Shown piece after piece: positions 47,438-58,884 of a stretch of 64,000 nucleotides of DNA. Position 1 is the first letter of the stretch; each line of letters opens with the position of its first letter. The position numbers were made by a program, and so were the translations under genes. The notes beneath the pieces are model-generated. The model made no database searches. It saw nothing but the letters and a program-made list of their open reading frames with translations, and was not told the origin of the DNA. The stretch covers positions 327,661 to 391,660 of the forward strand of contig KN832894.1 in the NCBI GenBank assembly GCA_000827325.1, written 5' to 3'. This stretch comes from Oidiodendron maius Zn. Lineage: Eukaryota > Ascomycota > Leotiomycetes > Myxotrichaceae.

Positions 47438-49779
47438 ATGCCTCAGAGCTCCTGTATCATATGTGGTTATTCTTTTAGTACTGCTTGGCCTGACGATTAT
47501 GCTGTGAGGAAGCCTTCCTGGGATTCCGAGTTCCGCGTCTGTAAGATTCTGCTCCTTGTCTCCACTAAGAATCTCCTATGCAATTAAAGTTCTGATCAAT
47601 ATCTCTGGTCCTAAGTATTTTCTAAGCCACCTGATGGTAATGGACCCAGACTGTCCGGTGTCGGCCTTGTTCCTGAAATGGGGGCGATATGGCACATCCC
47701 TTTGAGCTACTCTGCGCGATGGGACGATAATGGGCGCCGTTTTTCTGATATGAGAAAGGTGCAATCAGTGCAACTAGATCAATATACTGGACAATGGTTC
47801 CCTTTGCATGCCCAATGTTACACTCTACTCGAGGAGTTCTTTTATCCAACACCCGTCTCTGTAGCTCGCCTTGAAGAGCTTTGCAGGTCATGCCCCGAAC
47901 AACTTGGCAGTCTGAACTGGGGCCATGATTACGGAGAGATAGTCCAACTACAGCATAATAATCCATGGGACGAGTTAGATATCGCTACCCACCAAGAATG
48001 TGAGCTTGAAGATCCATTGGAAATTCCAGAGTTGGCAAAGATTTTGTATGCCGTGCAGCTGGACAGGCCGATGAAAACACAGATCAACGGAAAATGGATG
48101 CTCCCAAAACGGATACTCCCTAAACGGATACTCCTAAAACGGATATATGAAACGGTGGCCAACTATTTTACAAAATTTCCCCGTGAAATTCTAGGATATA
48201 TTATGACCTATCTGCCGACAGATGATGTTAAGGCCCTATCCCGAACCTGCAAGGAACTAAACGTACATATTCCGTCCGAATTAGGACCATCTTTCTGGTT
48301 CTCCCGATTTCAATCGCCGTTCGAATTCGACTTCATTTTTGAGGTACATAAGTTTCAGGGTAAACTCGATTGGAAGTCACTCTACTTTGAAGTAGCGAAG
48401 ACTAGAAGCAAGTCACCGGGCCTCGAAAGCAGAAAATATATCTGGAATATTATACGGTCACCACTCTCAGATCTACTCTCTCTACGCATGAATGGTGATC
48501 GAGAATTACAACTGCCGAAGAAAGGCAAGCTAAGATGGAAAGAGGTCTATGGAGATCTTCGACAGAGAGAGGGAAGGTGTCGGCCTCGCGATTTCAGGAG
48601 AGGGTGCAAGAGATTTCATTCACAGAGTACTTTCATACCAACTCTCCGTCAAGTTATTGTCTCAGCTATTTTTATTGGGAATGCAAGCTATATCACGGGT
48701 CTCTCATTTATTTCTGATAAAGGGCTAGAGATTGGGTTAGGATATAGGGCTGGAGGAGACAAGCTCTCGCAAAATATTACAGATCAAGTGATTAATACAT
48801 CCAGCATTAAAGGATTTATTGTAGCGCTAGGGTCAAAAGGTATACAAGCTTTACAGCTAATAATTGACCACGGTGAATTATCGCCTTGGGTTGGCCATTC
48901 AGATGGATTACTTAAGACACGTCGGCTAGCAAACTTTAAGCATATTGCTGCGTTAAAGGCACAATTTGATGTAAGTTTTCTCATACTATCTCTGATAATA
49001 TTAATAGGTTATCTAGGGGTTTAAATTAGTGAGCTTGGCGGTTGCGGAGAATCGCTCCAGCAGCACATCAGACACAACAAACGAGTCATTACGGGATAAC
49101 GCATTGTGGTTCCCAGATATTCCAGCAAGCCACTTGCGATTAAATGAGACTTCCTTTGCTAGTAGTCGCAAACCCGGTTCAGAATTTGAACCTTTATGCT
49201 ACACAATATTTAGAGATGCCACTAATCAGCGGTCCCTAACGAAAGTCTCAGTATATTGGAAAGCTCGTTTTATCGCAAGGATTAATTTTCACTACTCGAC
49301 CGGTGATACTATTGGGATCGGTTGCCAGGACATTAATAGGAATTATTCTGAATCCTTTAATATTGATGGTGCCTCCGGGGAGGTTATTAAGAAGATAAAA
49401 ATTGGCTGTTTTGAGACTTTAGCGCCCCAGGAAGCAGAATGCGGCATGCTGAGTTCCTTAAAAGTAAGTACTCCTTTCTTGAGATAGTAAAGTCTGATAA
49501 TTCATGCAGTTTACGCATTTATATCTTACCCAAACTAATCGCTTGCAGATTATTACCAATAGAGGAAGAGAGAAACTATTTCGACATCAACACTTTCTTG
49601 TGACTGCCCCGGCGAAAGAAGTGGTGATCACTCCTGGAACTACTATCACAGGTCTCTATGGACAATGGGGAGTAAGTAAAATTGTCAGCCTCGAGTCACG
49701 CTTGTACTCACGTAGACTTGAACAGGGCCCCTGCACACAGATCGATGGCCTTGGAATAATTTCAGAATTTATAGACTAA
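47438..49779 (+). CDS. large F-box protein with N-terminal CxxC motif
   Basis: Exons 47438-47540, 47616-48970, 49017-49463 and 49510-49779 (introns 75, 46, 46) give 724 residues in frame. The N-terminus has SCIICGYSFS (one CxxC pair) followed by PRLSGVGLVPEMGAIWHIP. The F-box is about residues 218-250 (FPREILGYIMTYLPTDDVKALSRTCKELN). The C-terminal half carries ASYITGLSFISDKGLEIGLGY, FIVALGSKGIQALQ and TNRGREKLF, matching a large Aspergillus family (DUF7600-like) of F-box proteins. Just before the F-box a 15-bp unit is repeated three times, reading LPKRILPKRILLKRI. SCF ubiquitin-ligase adaptor by family; target unknown. Confidence 0.9.
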
Positions 49780-50500
49780 AGGCTTAATTTCAATCTCATC
49801 TGATATACATCCACAATGTAGCACCTTCGAGTATGAAATTTTAAGACATACTCGAGCTCATCTAGCTGTCATATCTTCAGTGATAGTTAATAGTAACACT
49901 CCCTCATATGTAATGTGAGAAACTGAAGATAACATGTCTCTTTCATTACTCTTTGACATCAATCAAAGGGATTAGATCAACTTGCTCGATAACAAGGAAC
50001 AGTTGTTTGCGGTATTGGTTCTAAGGAAGTAGTGTTTAAAAGGCACTTTCTTTTGGGGAGTATCCTGCAGCACATTCTATACTGGATACCTAGAAAACGT
50101 GGTGAGGCTTTGAGCTAAGTCATATATTGATTCTACATTCCAAAGGTGACAACTAAGCGTGCTACAAAACTAGAAATACAGGAGGGCAAAAAAGAAAGTA
50201 AGGTTTTCAATTATGTATTTCAATACATTCAAGTAGACTTTTAAGAACACACGGGTTGCAATACATCGTTCTGTGAGATATGCCAAATTAAAGATGCTCC
50301 GCTTTGAGTCCTGTCATATGAGGTCGAGGTGTGACACCCTTGAAATCAACGCCTCATAATACCCACGGGTTGGCCGTGAAGTTCGATTCAGAAACCAAGT
50401 GGTAGATAGAGATCTTAACGCGACTACCTCACTTACTAGGGCTAAGATAGCCATTTATTATTCTAAAACCCTCTTCACCATAAAGAGACTTACGAAATAC
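49780..50500. other. intergenic, no gene recognised
   Basis: AT-rich downstream region of the F-box gene. Nothing coding-like is visible. Confidence 0.5.
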
Positions 50501-50716
50501 TCAGGGCGCACTCACGCAAATTCCTACTGTTCCAGACGGACATTTGCAGTAGGGATAGCAGGTCGCATGATTTACACCAGATCTCACCTGGGGGTCGGGG
50601 AGACACCAGCATTCAAATCCGGAAGGACATCCGCAGTAGGAGAAGCAGGTAGGGCAGTTTACGGTGCCCACGGCCGAGGAGATAAATAGCGTAAGGATGA
50701 ACACGGTAATGCGCAT
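50501..50716 (-). CDS. small Cys-rich secreted peptide
   Basis: The open frame gives 71 residues from the ATG at 50716. The first 17 (MRITVFILTLFISSAVG) form a signal peptide. The mature part has two related Cys blocks, CPTCFSYCGCPSGFECWC and HATCYPYCKCPSGTVGIC, suggesting an internal duplication with the pattern CxxCxxxCxCPSG. A GTGAGT just before the stop could be an intron donor, so the C-terminus may differ. No known toxin or defensin family is recognised; it could be an antimicrobial or effector-like peptide. An in-frame ATG farther upstream (50791) would place the signal sequence inside the protein and is unlikely. Confidence 0.72.
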   Translation of the reverse strand: MRITVFILTLFISSAVGTVNCPTCFSYCGCPSGFECWCLPDPQVRSGVNHATCYPYCKCPSGTVGICVSAP

Positions 50717-52536
50717 TTCGATTTGAAATAGAATAAAGTGGACGATTTGATTTCGTTGAAAATCCAAATACCGAAAGACAGGTGATGTCAAGTGAAGTAA
50801 TTTATCTCAGGGTCTCTTGAGGGGAAGGAGGAACATGTATACACATTAGAGAAAAGTAAGTGTACGCGGATCACTAGCCCTTTACTTTGAATCTACAAAA
50901 CGGCCGAAAGGCTGCATTTACGCGACTCGAAGAAGCTATCTTCCTTTAGTGGGGTCTCAGACCGCCTTCTCTTGAAAATGGCCATGCTGCATCTCCAGCC
51001 GATATTAAGAATACTCTATAAATAGCGAATCGTGTCACTGGCTGTAATTTAGCTGCTAGCCCAAAAATGGAGGATTTGGACGCGTAAGATTCGGAAGTGA
51101 AAGACCTTTAGTCGGAAGTAGTGTTGACCTGCGTATCTTCAGTACTGGCGTTCACCCTGATTAGTACTTTAGATCTTTCATGCGTATCTTTAAAGTGTAT
51201 CTTCGACGTGAATGGAGAATAAGATCGTTAGAATCCTGATGTGATGATTGGCTGAAAGATCCTTGTCCAGCCCCTAATAGCTGAAATTGACGGCGTGTGG
51301 CAACCAGCGTTAAAATGCAACACACAACAATCGAGCCTATACTATGACCTCTGACACTGGTTGACATAATTAAGGAGAGACTGGTTTTAGACCAATCTCA
51401 CTTGAGCGACGGTAAATTGCTCTTAGCTATATCTGGGGCGGCATATCAGCGATCCAAACAAAAACTAAAAACCTGCATAAACTCCAGCAGGCGGGGGCTT
51501 TGAACCCGCCGAATGTCAAGCCACCTAAGACTTTGAGAGATGTAGTTACTCTCGTTTTATCCTTGGGCGAATGATATCTGTAGGTCGACGCCTTATTTAT
51601 CATCCAAGATGACGAGACAAACAAGCAACTCTGCATCTCTCATATGGACGTCGTGTATCATCATGCGTTTTAACAACGCAGCGCTATCTGGCCATGATGC
51701 GGACGCCGGTTTACCCAGAGTCCGTTCATTTACTAGGCCGGCACATCTTTTCACAGAAGTCGAAAACGTAAAGCTGCTCGCGATACCGCCGTGCTTAAAG
51801 GCAAGCGCTGTAGAGAATGGTGGCTTTCTCTACATACTGGATTGTTTTCAAATAAAATAATGACAGCGTTGCATGCCCCGATCGGCACCATCCGCCCGCC
51901 GTCTTGCATGGGTGGCGAAGTTTTCTCAAGGCCAACCAATGGTTGAGCATCACGCTCAAAAATATATCGAGCAATATACACCGCAACAATCTGTTATTAA
52001 GCTTGCAACTTGATGACATGACAGCCATGGGACGCCAGGCAAATGGGACCCTCGAGATTTGAACTTGGGCATTTGTAGGGACGCTTTTGAGGAGGCGGAC
52101 ACCGATGTAGTGCCGAGTACTAAAGTACAGCTTCTGCCTCAGCGTGCCTCTGGAAACGTCAAATCCAGACCAGGTTATAAGTCAGGGTGAGCTATTTTGG
52201 CGAGCTATTCATGCAACTTGCTTATCCAGCCAACGGTAAGCAAGTCTCAAGCTCAGCGCCTTTTCGACATGCTAGATCTCCACCTTCTTAATTCCGCATT
52301 GCTAAGCTAACGCCGAAAGCTTCACTAATTATCTTCTAGGAGGCCAAGACATGGCTATTCCCAATATTTCTTTAGTGCAAACACCTATTCTCGCAATACG
52401 GTAGATAGTACAGTAATCACCCTGGCCACCTCATGCAGTGGGAACTCTATATAATATCTACTTGTATGGTATTTCCTGCCTCACATATTCATCAGTCTAG
52501 TTTTCAATCAAATTACGCACAGTGGCAACCTGAAGT
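50717..52536. other. intergenic, no gene recognised
   Basis: About 1.8 kb without a recognisable gene. A TGCAACTTGCTTATCC word followed by its partial inverse (52212-52248) lies 325 bases upstream of the alcohol dehydrogenase start. Confidence 0.45.
52212..52248 (+). promoter_or_regulatory. TGCAACYTGCTT word, copy 5, with hairpin
   Basis: Reads TGCAACTTGCTTATCC; after seven bases GGTAAGCAAGT follows, an inverse match to ACTTGCTTA.CC. The pair could fold back or bind a dimer. Confidence 0.4.
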
Positions 52537-53696
52537 ATGTCTTCGAGACAGGGCCACCAGTCGACCTTTATGGGCTGGGTGGGCCTCGATAAGAGCTCCA
52601 TTGGCAAGATGAAATGGCAGAGCTTTGAACCAAAGCCATGGGAGGATACAGATGTCGATATACGCGTCACTCATTGTGGCATCTGCGGATCTGATTTGCA
52701 CACGCTACGCAGTGGATGGGTTTGTTCTTCTCTTAGCAAGTCATTGTTGTGTTTTCGCTAACTTGTATCATTTCATTGCAGGGTCCAACTATGTACCCCT
52801 GCGTTGTAGGACATGAAATAGTCGGCATTGCAGTTCAAGTCGGTTCGAAAGTCGACCACATCAAGATTGGTGATCGTGTCGGTGTTGGCGCCCAGGCAGA
52901 TTCTTGCCAGAACCGAACTGTCAAATGCAGTTCCTGTGCTAGGGGGCACGAAAATCAATGCTTTAATATTGGTCGCTGTGATACTTACAATGGCGTTTTC
53001 CTTAACGGCGGCAAGTCATACGGTGGCTATGCAGAGTATAACCGGACCCCAGGCCACTTTGTGGTGAGGATCCCCGAAGGGCTTGAATCTGCCCATGCTG
53101 CACCTATGTTATGTGCTGGAATAACAACTTATGCACCCCTAAAAAATAACGGCTGTGGTCCCGGAAAGCGCGTGGGCATTATTGGCATCGGCGGGCTGGG
53201 CCATTTTGGCATTTTATGGGCAAAAGCCCTCGGGGCAGATAGAGTCGTCGGTATCTCTCGGAAGGAATCAAAACGATTTGATGTGCTTCAACTCGGGGCA
53301 GATGCATACATTGCTACAGATGATGAGGTGAGCTGGGCACACGATTATGCGGGTAGCCTGGACCTGATTATCTGTACGGTCTCATCTCCAAAGATGCCGC
53401 TCCGTGACTACATGGGATTGCTTGATATAAACGGCCTGTTAGTCCAAGTGGGCGCTCCCGAGGATGCGCTCCCGACTCTTTGGGCATTCGACTTTATCTT
53501 GAAGAGCAAATCGCTTTCAGGAAGTTGCATCGGCCCACCCAAACAGATTGAGGAGATGCTGCAACTAGCAGCTGAAAAGGGCGTGAAGCCTTGGGTAGAA
53601 GAAAGGCCACTGAGTGATGCAAACCATGCAATCATAGACATGGAAAAGGGACTCGCTAGGTACAGGTATATTCTCGTTAATGAGCAACATGTCTAA
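52537..53696 (+). CDS. zinc alcohol dehydrogenase, cinnamyl-alcohol/ADH6 type
   Basis: Exons 52537-52719 and 52782-53696 around a 62-base intron give 365 residues. The catalytic zinc site reads HCGICGSDLHT and VGHEIVG, the structural zinc site CQNRTVKCSSCARGHENQC, and the Rossmann motif GIGGLGHFG. KSYGGYAEY and APMLCAGITTYAPL fit the NADPH-dependent ADH6/CAD group, which reduces aromatic and branched aldehydes. VSSPKMPLRDYMGLL and the C-terminal ARYRYILV complete the family. It is cytosolic by family. Copy 5 of the TGCAAC word lies upstream and an aldo-keto reductase relic begins 188 bases downstream. Confidence 0.94.
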
Positions 53697-53883
53697 AGCT
53701 TAAATCTCTCTTCTCACTCTATAACTCTCCTGTAAGCGGGTTTAGCATTGTTGTGCACACCAAGCGTGCTAAATCCCTTTTATTCCCGGATTGAGCATCA
53801 ATGAGCTTGTAGAGGGGTTATAAAGACTACTTGGTCAATGGATGGAGACAAGGAGGAGTCGCGGTCAAATGGTTTAGGCAACC

Positions 53884-54130
53884 ATGTATACGGTGAGATT
53901 CCGAGCCAATGGCCGGAAGGAGGAACCGCTGACTAGTAACTTTCTGGGAAAATCTGCCAAAGGGGTGCACATTTTGGTAGGACAAAGCCTCGAAAAGCTG
54001 AGAGCATATTATTTTGACATCCTTTGCATGCATTGGTGGGCTAAGAAGCCCACACTCGTAAGCTATAAATTGTCGGCCTGATATGCAGGTGGGATTTTGG
54101 AATGTCGGTGGAAGAAATGCAATTCGATCC
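53884..54130 (+). pseudogene. aldo-keto reductase fragment
   Basis: The sequence reads SNFLGKSAKGVHILVGQSLE, then KLRAYYFDILCMHWW, close to the SNFTGNSAKSMHISIRDSLR...YIDILYVHWW segment of the aldo-keto reductase at 36-37 kb. An intron-like stretch (54036-54088) sits at exactly the same place, after HW, and WDFGMSVEEM follows. The N- and C-terminal parts are missing. It is a truncated, unspliceable remnant of a gene related to the 36-kb copy rather than to the intronless copy at 55 kb. Confidence 0.85.
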
Positions 54131-54404
54131 AGGGATGGTATGGCATAGAAACTGCAGAGCTGTTGGATGCAGACTATCAGAGCAGGAATAAGACCATGTG
54201 ATTGCCACAGAGAGGGGCCTTAGGCAGGTCCCCGAAGGCTGAATAGAGAAAGCCAGTCCAGTCATCTTCGGGCTATGAGTTCTGTTCGCTGGAGAATATG
54301 CCCCAGGGTGATGGAGCTGTCGTCATTGGATGCGGCATCCGTGGCGATGAGGCAGGGTTGGCTTGAAAATTTGAATCAGATCGTGGCGGCGCATGTAGAT
54401 ATTA

Positions 54405-54582
54405 TGCAACCTGCTTATCCCCCTTTGCTTACTATACAAACACCAGGGAACCAGTTAGTTAGACACAGGTTACAAGGCTATGAGGAAAAGTAGTAAACCC
54501 CACCTTCCGGAAAAGAGCGGGGGCTATCCCAACATAACGCAGATCGTTTGACTTTTACACGCCCCACCGCAAGCAGGTTGCA
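54405..54582. mobile_element. 178-bp MITE-like element with 12-bp terminal inverted repeats
   Basis: Left end TGCAACCTGCTTATCCCCC, right end (inverse) TGCAACCTGCTTGCGGTGG: the first 12 bases are identical. TTA flanks both ends (54402-54404 and 54583-54585), fitting a 3-bp target-site duplication of the TWA type used by PIF/Harbinger elements. No coding capacity. Single copies of one end occur elsewhere in the window, which could be solo or partial elements. Confidence 0.55.
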
Positions 54583-55040
54583 TTAGCGCACGATCAAAGG
54601 GTTTATTTTCCAGTTGAGGGGCAACTTTCATTGGTGCATCACTAGTAGAACTAGGGTGGCGGGTTTCTACATGTTTATGCAGAGTAAATGGGGGTGTTAC
54701 CTTTTGCACGACGAGATCATCTTAGAGGCCCATATTTGTGGGACGTTTTTGTTCTCATGTACTGTACAATCATAGCTTAACTCAAAATAACCGCGTAACC
54801 ATTCGCATTGGTTCTAATACCGACGAAGGAATCAACGCCCACGATGGGTTCGAGTAGGAGCGCAAAGAGATCCTTGCCTTAGGTATAAAGGACCAAAGAA
54901 TGCGCGACAGGAATTTAGCAACACGGGCTGGTAAATTTAGTCGGCATATACAGCGATCTCCACATCAGTGACAACAGATAACACCATAGCTACGCGCTCT
55001 ACCACCGCGCCCACCTTCCCACTTCTCTGGGGGCGTTGTG

Positions 55041-55056
55041 TGCAACCTGCTGATCC
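55041..55056 (+). promoter_or_regulatory. TGCAACYTGCT word, copy 8
   Basis: Reads TGCAACCTGCTGATCC, 184 bases upstream of the intronless aldo-keto reductase start. Confidence 0.35.
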
Positions 55057-55224
55057 TACGTTATCGCCGTGAAGGCCGCTAAATCCGTAGGGGAGACCAT
55101 TATAGCAGGGTTGATTTTACCATCTCCTCAAGTACATATAGATCCTGTTCTTCTTTCGTTTTTGCGGCTACTCAGCGCAAGGCCACTGCAAGTTTTCAGA
55201 GAGAGCAACACCTTCAGGAGCAAA

Positions 55225-56394
55225 ATGGCGCCACCATTTGCACCCGCCCCTATACCCGAGTCTCCGCTCTTTCGCCATCGTCAACTAGCTCCCAATGCCA
55301 ATGTCAGGGTCTCCCCAATATGCCTGGGAGCCATGAACTTCGGTGAAGCGCACAAGGCGCGACTAGGGGAGTGTAGTAAGGAGACAGCGTTTGAAATCCT
55401 CGACGTCTTTAAGAGTCTTGGTGGTAACTTCATCGACACCGCGAACGGCTACCAAGACGGCGAATCGGAGGAGTGGCTTGGTGAGTGGTTAGCTTCGCGC
55501 AAGAATCGCGACGAGATGGTCATTGCTACCAAGTTTGCCGGGAGCTTTCGAATGCATGAAAAGGGGAGGATTCAGTCCAACTTTGGTGGCAACGGCACCA
55601 AATCTCTCCGCCTTTCAGTCGATAACTCACTAAAGAGACTGCAGACCTCGTATATCGATCTGCTGTATCTACATTGGTGGGATTACGCAACCACCATCCC
55701 CGAACTAATGCACAGTCTCAATGACCTAGTAGCATCTGGAAAGGTCATGTACCTTGGTATTTCCGACACGCCTGCCTGGATCGTTTCCAAAGCTAACCAA
55801 TACGCTCGCGACCATGGTCTCCGTCCATTCTCGGTCTATCAAGGAATGTGGAATGCAGCCATGCGCGATTTCGAGCGAGATATCATCCCCATGTGCAAAG
55901 ACGAAGGAATGGCCCTGGTACCCTATGGTACTCTTGGACAAGGCCGGTTTCAGACAGAGGCTGGCTTCCAGGAACGCGAGAAGCACAACCCTGGCCGCAA
56001 GAGAAAGCCAACTCAGCTGGACAAGGCTGTCTCCAAAGTTCTCGAGGGACTCGCAGAGGCGAAGAATACCCAAATAACGAGCATTGCCATGGCATACGTC
56101 ATGTTTAAGGCACCTCACGTCTTCCCGATTGTCGGGGGCCGAAAGGTGGAGCATATTAGAAGCAATATAGATGCACTTAAGATCAACTTGACGGAGGAGG
56201 AAATTTCCCATATCGACGCCGCATATCGCTTTGATCCAGGCTTCCCGCATACTTTCCTCAGTGGCTCTCTCTTTGGAGATGAAGATGATACACCTCAGAT
56301 TCCCCACGGCCCTGGTGATGTTTGGCTTACCAATGTCATGGGTACCTTTGATTGGGTAGAGCAACCAAAACCAATCAAACCATTCTTGAAGTAG
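55225..56394 (+). CDS. aldo-keto reductase, intronless, norsolorinic-acid-reductase/aryl-alcohol-dehydrogenase type
   Basis: A single exon of 389 residues. The ATG at 55225 gives a family-typical N-terminus (MAPPFAPAPIPESPLFRHRQ); an in-frame earlier reading to 55069 lacks an ATG-like context. The catalytic tetrad is present: Asp/Tyr in NFIDTANGYQDGES, Lys in MVIATKF, His in LLYLHWWD. GISDTPAWIVSKANQYARDH, FSVYQGMWNAAMRDFERDI and VFPIVGGRKVEHI follow, and WVEQPKPIKPF ends it. NADPH-dependent reduction of an aromatic or polyketide-derived carbonyl is likely; the exact substrate is open. It is about as divergent from the 36-kb copy as typical paralogues; no intron remains. Confidence 0.95.
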   Translation: MAPPFAPAPIPESPLFRHRQLAPNANVRVSPICLGAMNFGEAHKARLGECSKETAFEILDVFKSLGGNFIDTANGYQDGESEEWLGEWLASRKNRDEMVIATKFAGSFRMHEKGRIQSNFGGNGTKSLRLSVDNSLKRLQTSYIDLLYLHWWDYATTIPELMHSLNDLVASGKVMYLGISDTPAWIVSKANQYARDHGLRPFSVYQGMWNAAMRDFERDIIPMCKDEGMALVPYGTLGQGRFQTEAGFQEREKHNPGRKRKPTQLDKAVSKVLEGLAEAKNTQITSIAMAYVMFKAPHVFPIVGGRKVEHIRSNIDALKINLTEEEISHIDAAYRFDPGFPHTFLSGSLFGDEDDTPQIPHGPGDVWLTNVMGTFDWVEQPKPIKPFLK

Positions 56395-58884
56395 AAGTAG
56401 TGGAGTATAATGAAAAGAAGTTTGAATTCATAATGGATCGTGAAATATAATCAAGAATTAGAAAAGGCAGCACATCACATCCGTGTTTTCTTCAACTGGC
56501 ACAGATAAGACTTACCATTACAGCAGGACATTAAGATCGTATGTATGAGCCGAAGAGAAACAGAATCCGGGAATATCGACAGGTAGGAGTTATACCTTCG
56601 CACTCCTCCCCTGTCAAGTGGTTTTTAGACACTCTTCTCGCAATAGCGCCACTTCTTGGGCCTAAATCAAGGTGGAGTAGGTGAAATTAAATCGAGGAGA
56701 ATAGTCAATGTTCAAATATCTGCAATTACATTACCGCCCTCCTAAGGGGCTTTATATAATTAAAGGACTGAAAGCGTTGGACAAAATGTTATCCATCTGA
56801 AGCAATCTAGCAAGTCATGCCATGGAAAGTTGCATCTGCACCATATCGACATCCCTGCGTCTAAATATCCACTACAATGAATGAAATCTAAGGTTTAAGT
56901 ATATTCAGATCAGATGCCAAGCTCCTAATATGCCGAGATTGGGCCACTTCTATTCCTCAGCGTGAACTACAGTGCAATTGGTGCTGTTGTTGCCAGTATT
57001 GCCTCCACCCGCGCGCCATATTCTTGTCTGACCTTTGCACGCAGATTTTAGACACCATCAAATGTCTCGGGCAAGTGTGTATCAGAGCCACTGGACGGTT
57101 TTCAAGGCTATAAGAACTGCTTGACCGTGTCGAATGTATCACGATATTTGAATAACCGGGGCCATCGTTTAGCGATCGTGAAGTTGAACGAAATTCGGAA
57201 TATTTATACACAACTCTATACAATGTGCGGCGGATAGTAATTGAACTTCAGGCAATATGTTTGTTTTCAGGCTCTATGCCTATTAAATACGGTGCCTGTT
57301 ACACGTTATATTTCTGGCCTTACAAGCTCTACCTCCACTTTGTATCAGTCCTGGTCATATTATAAGGGAATGTAACTGAGTACGTATAACCTAAACTGTA
57401 GTATAGAGAAAAATTGTGGGAATAGGGTAGGTTATATAAGAATTCATAATATCGATGAAGCAGTATATTTCATCTAAGAAACGTAACACGACACTTCTTC
57501 ATCCAACCACAATATCCAGGCGGAATTTTCTCTCAATACACCGACTTTCTATCAGTGCCTTTGTGCATGTTCCTTCCTGCACTTCAGAATATGCCAAAAC
57601 TAATCACATCACTCCATGGGCCAGCTGCCAAGCAAAAGAACAATGTTAACTAGCTTCTTATCCATGAGAGAGTCCTTACATTGGTCTTGACCAGTTTGTG
57701 GTTTGGAAGAATTTGAGAGCAGAAAGGTCCTTAGACAAGTACCAATTGCAGGCACCTACTCCTCCTTCATCACGGTTTATCCCAAACACGATGCCAAAGA
57801 GAATTGAAATATTCTATGAAGGCTATATGTTAGTTATCAGTCTAGAAATCAAACAGGGTTAAAGTCTCTAGGCCTAGTCTCTAGGTCCTTAGGTAACTGT
57901 GATTCTCATTCACTTATACCTTTAAGTAGTGTTCTAGCACTCGTGCTTTACGATATCGAGCTAGCTGAACTTTGGATAAGTCATAAGCAAGGCCTCTCTC
58001 CAGCCAAATAACGCTTGTAAATAGGCCTAGGTCGGCCTGATCAAATGGGATGAGTATCATCTAATTCAGGGTCAGGTCGACTGGCTGGCTCAAGGATTGA
58101 CTGGATTGTCGATTTAGGGATCAATTGATCACCTGAATTAAGAACTGGTCGAAGCACTAATTCAAAGTTAGACTGGCTAGCTGAGTCAAAGGTATCCTAA
58201 ACGGTTTCTCTAGGAATGAATTGACTAGCTGAATTAGAGGCTATTTGTGTAGCTTCATTTGGATCTAAGCGCTTCTCTTGGGTGATGCATATATACTGGA
58301 CATTTAAGACTAGCCCTAGTATAGCTAATGGTATAGCATAAATCACACCTGCGTTACCGACGCTCTGATGCCCCCTCTCCTGGGGAATCCTTCTAGTGCT
58401 GTGGGTCCTATCAGAAGTAGATGGCAGGTAAAGGACAGTACGCAGAGGTTAAGAATTAGCTTAGGCAAGCCGGAATTTGATCCTATAACTAGTGTGGGTG
58501 AAGATCACTAGGGAGTAAGGATAACCCCTCCTTTCGAATATAGTTGACATGGTGCGCATATAGTAGGCGAGTAGTAGCTGTAAATGCACAGGGCTTTACG
58601 GGCCTCTTAGCACTAGTATAATTTGAATGAACCTATAGCAATGCAGAAGTCGTAGTATGACTAAAGCATTCACTATATTGAGTCTGACCAAGGTTTGGAG
58701 GTGTCTTAATTTGATCCCCTTGCTGCATTGGCCTTGATATTCCTGATCTGACTAGCTATAGCCTAATATCTACCTGCTAAGGTGCAGGCTAAGCTAGCCT
58801 AGCTGGAGGATTTTTAAGGATTTCCGAAGAGATCCTAGTCTTAAATGAGACGCTCAAGCCTCCAACCATGATATATATATTTTG
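56395..58884. other. intergenic with degenerate repeats
   Basis: About 2.5 kb without a gene. From about 57850 to 58870 there are diverged ~80-base repeats built from CTGGCTAGCTGA / GACTAGCTGAATTA words, typical of a decayed repeat or RIP-worn element. Confidence 0.5.

Noticed and set aside
54985-55030. tRNA-like A-box on the minus strand (TGGTAGAGCGCG)
   Set aside because: No matching B-box, no foldable acceptor stem, and the anticodon arm cannot be placed.
55726-56364. 212-codon minus-strand frame over the intronless aldo-keto reductase
   Set aside because: Antisense shadow of a strongly supported gene.
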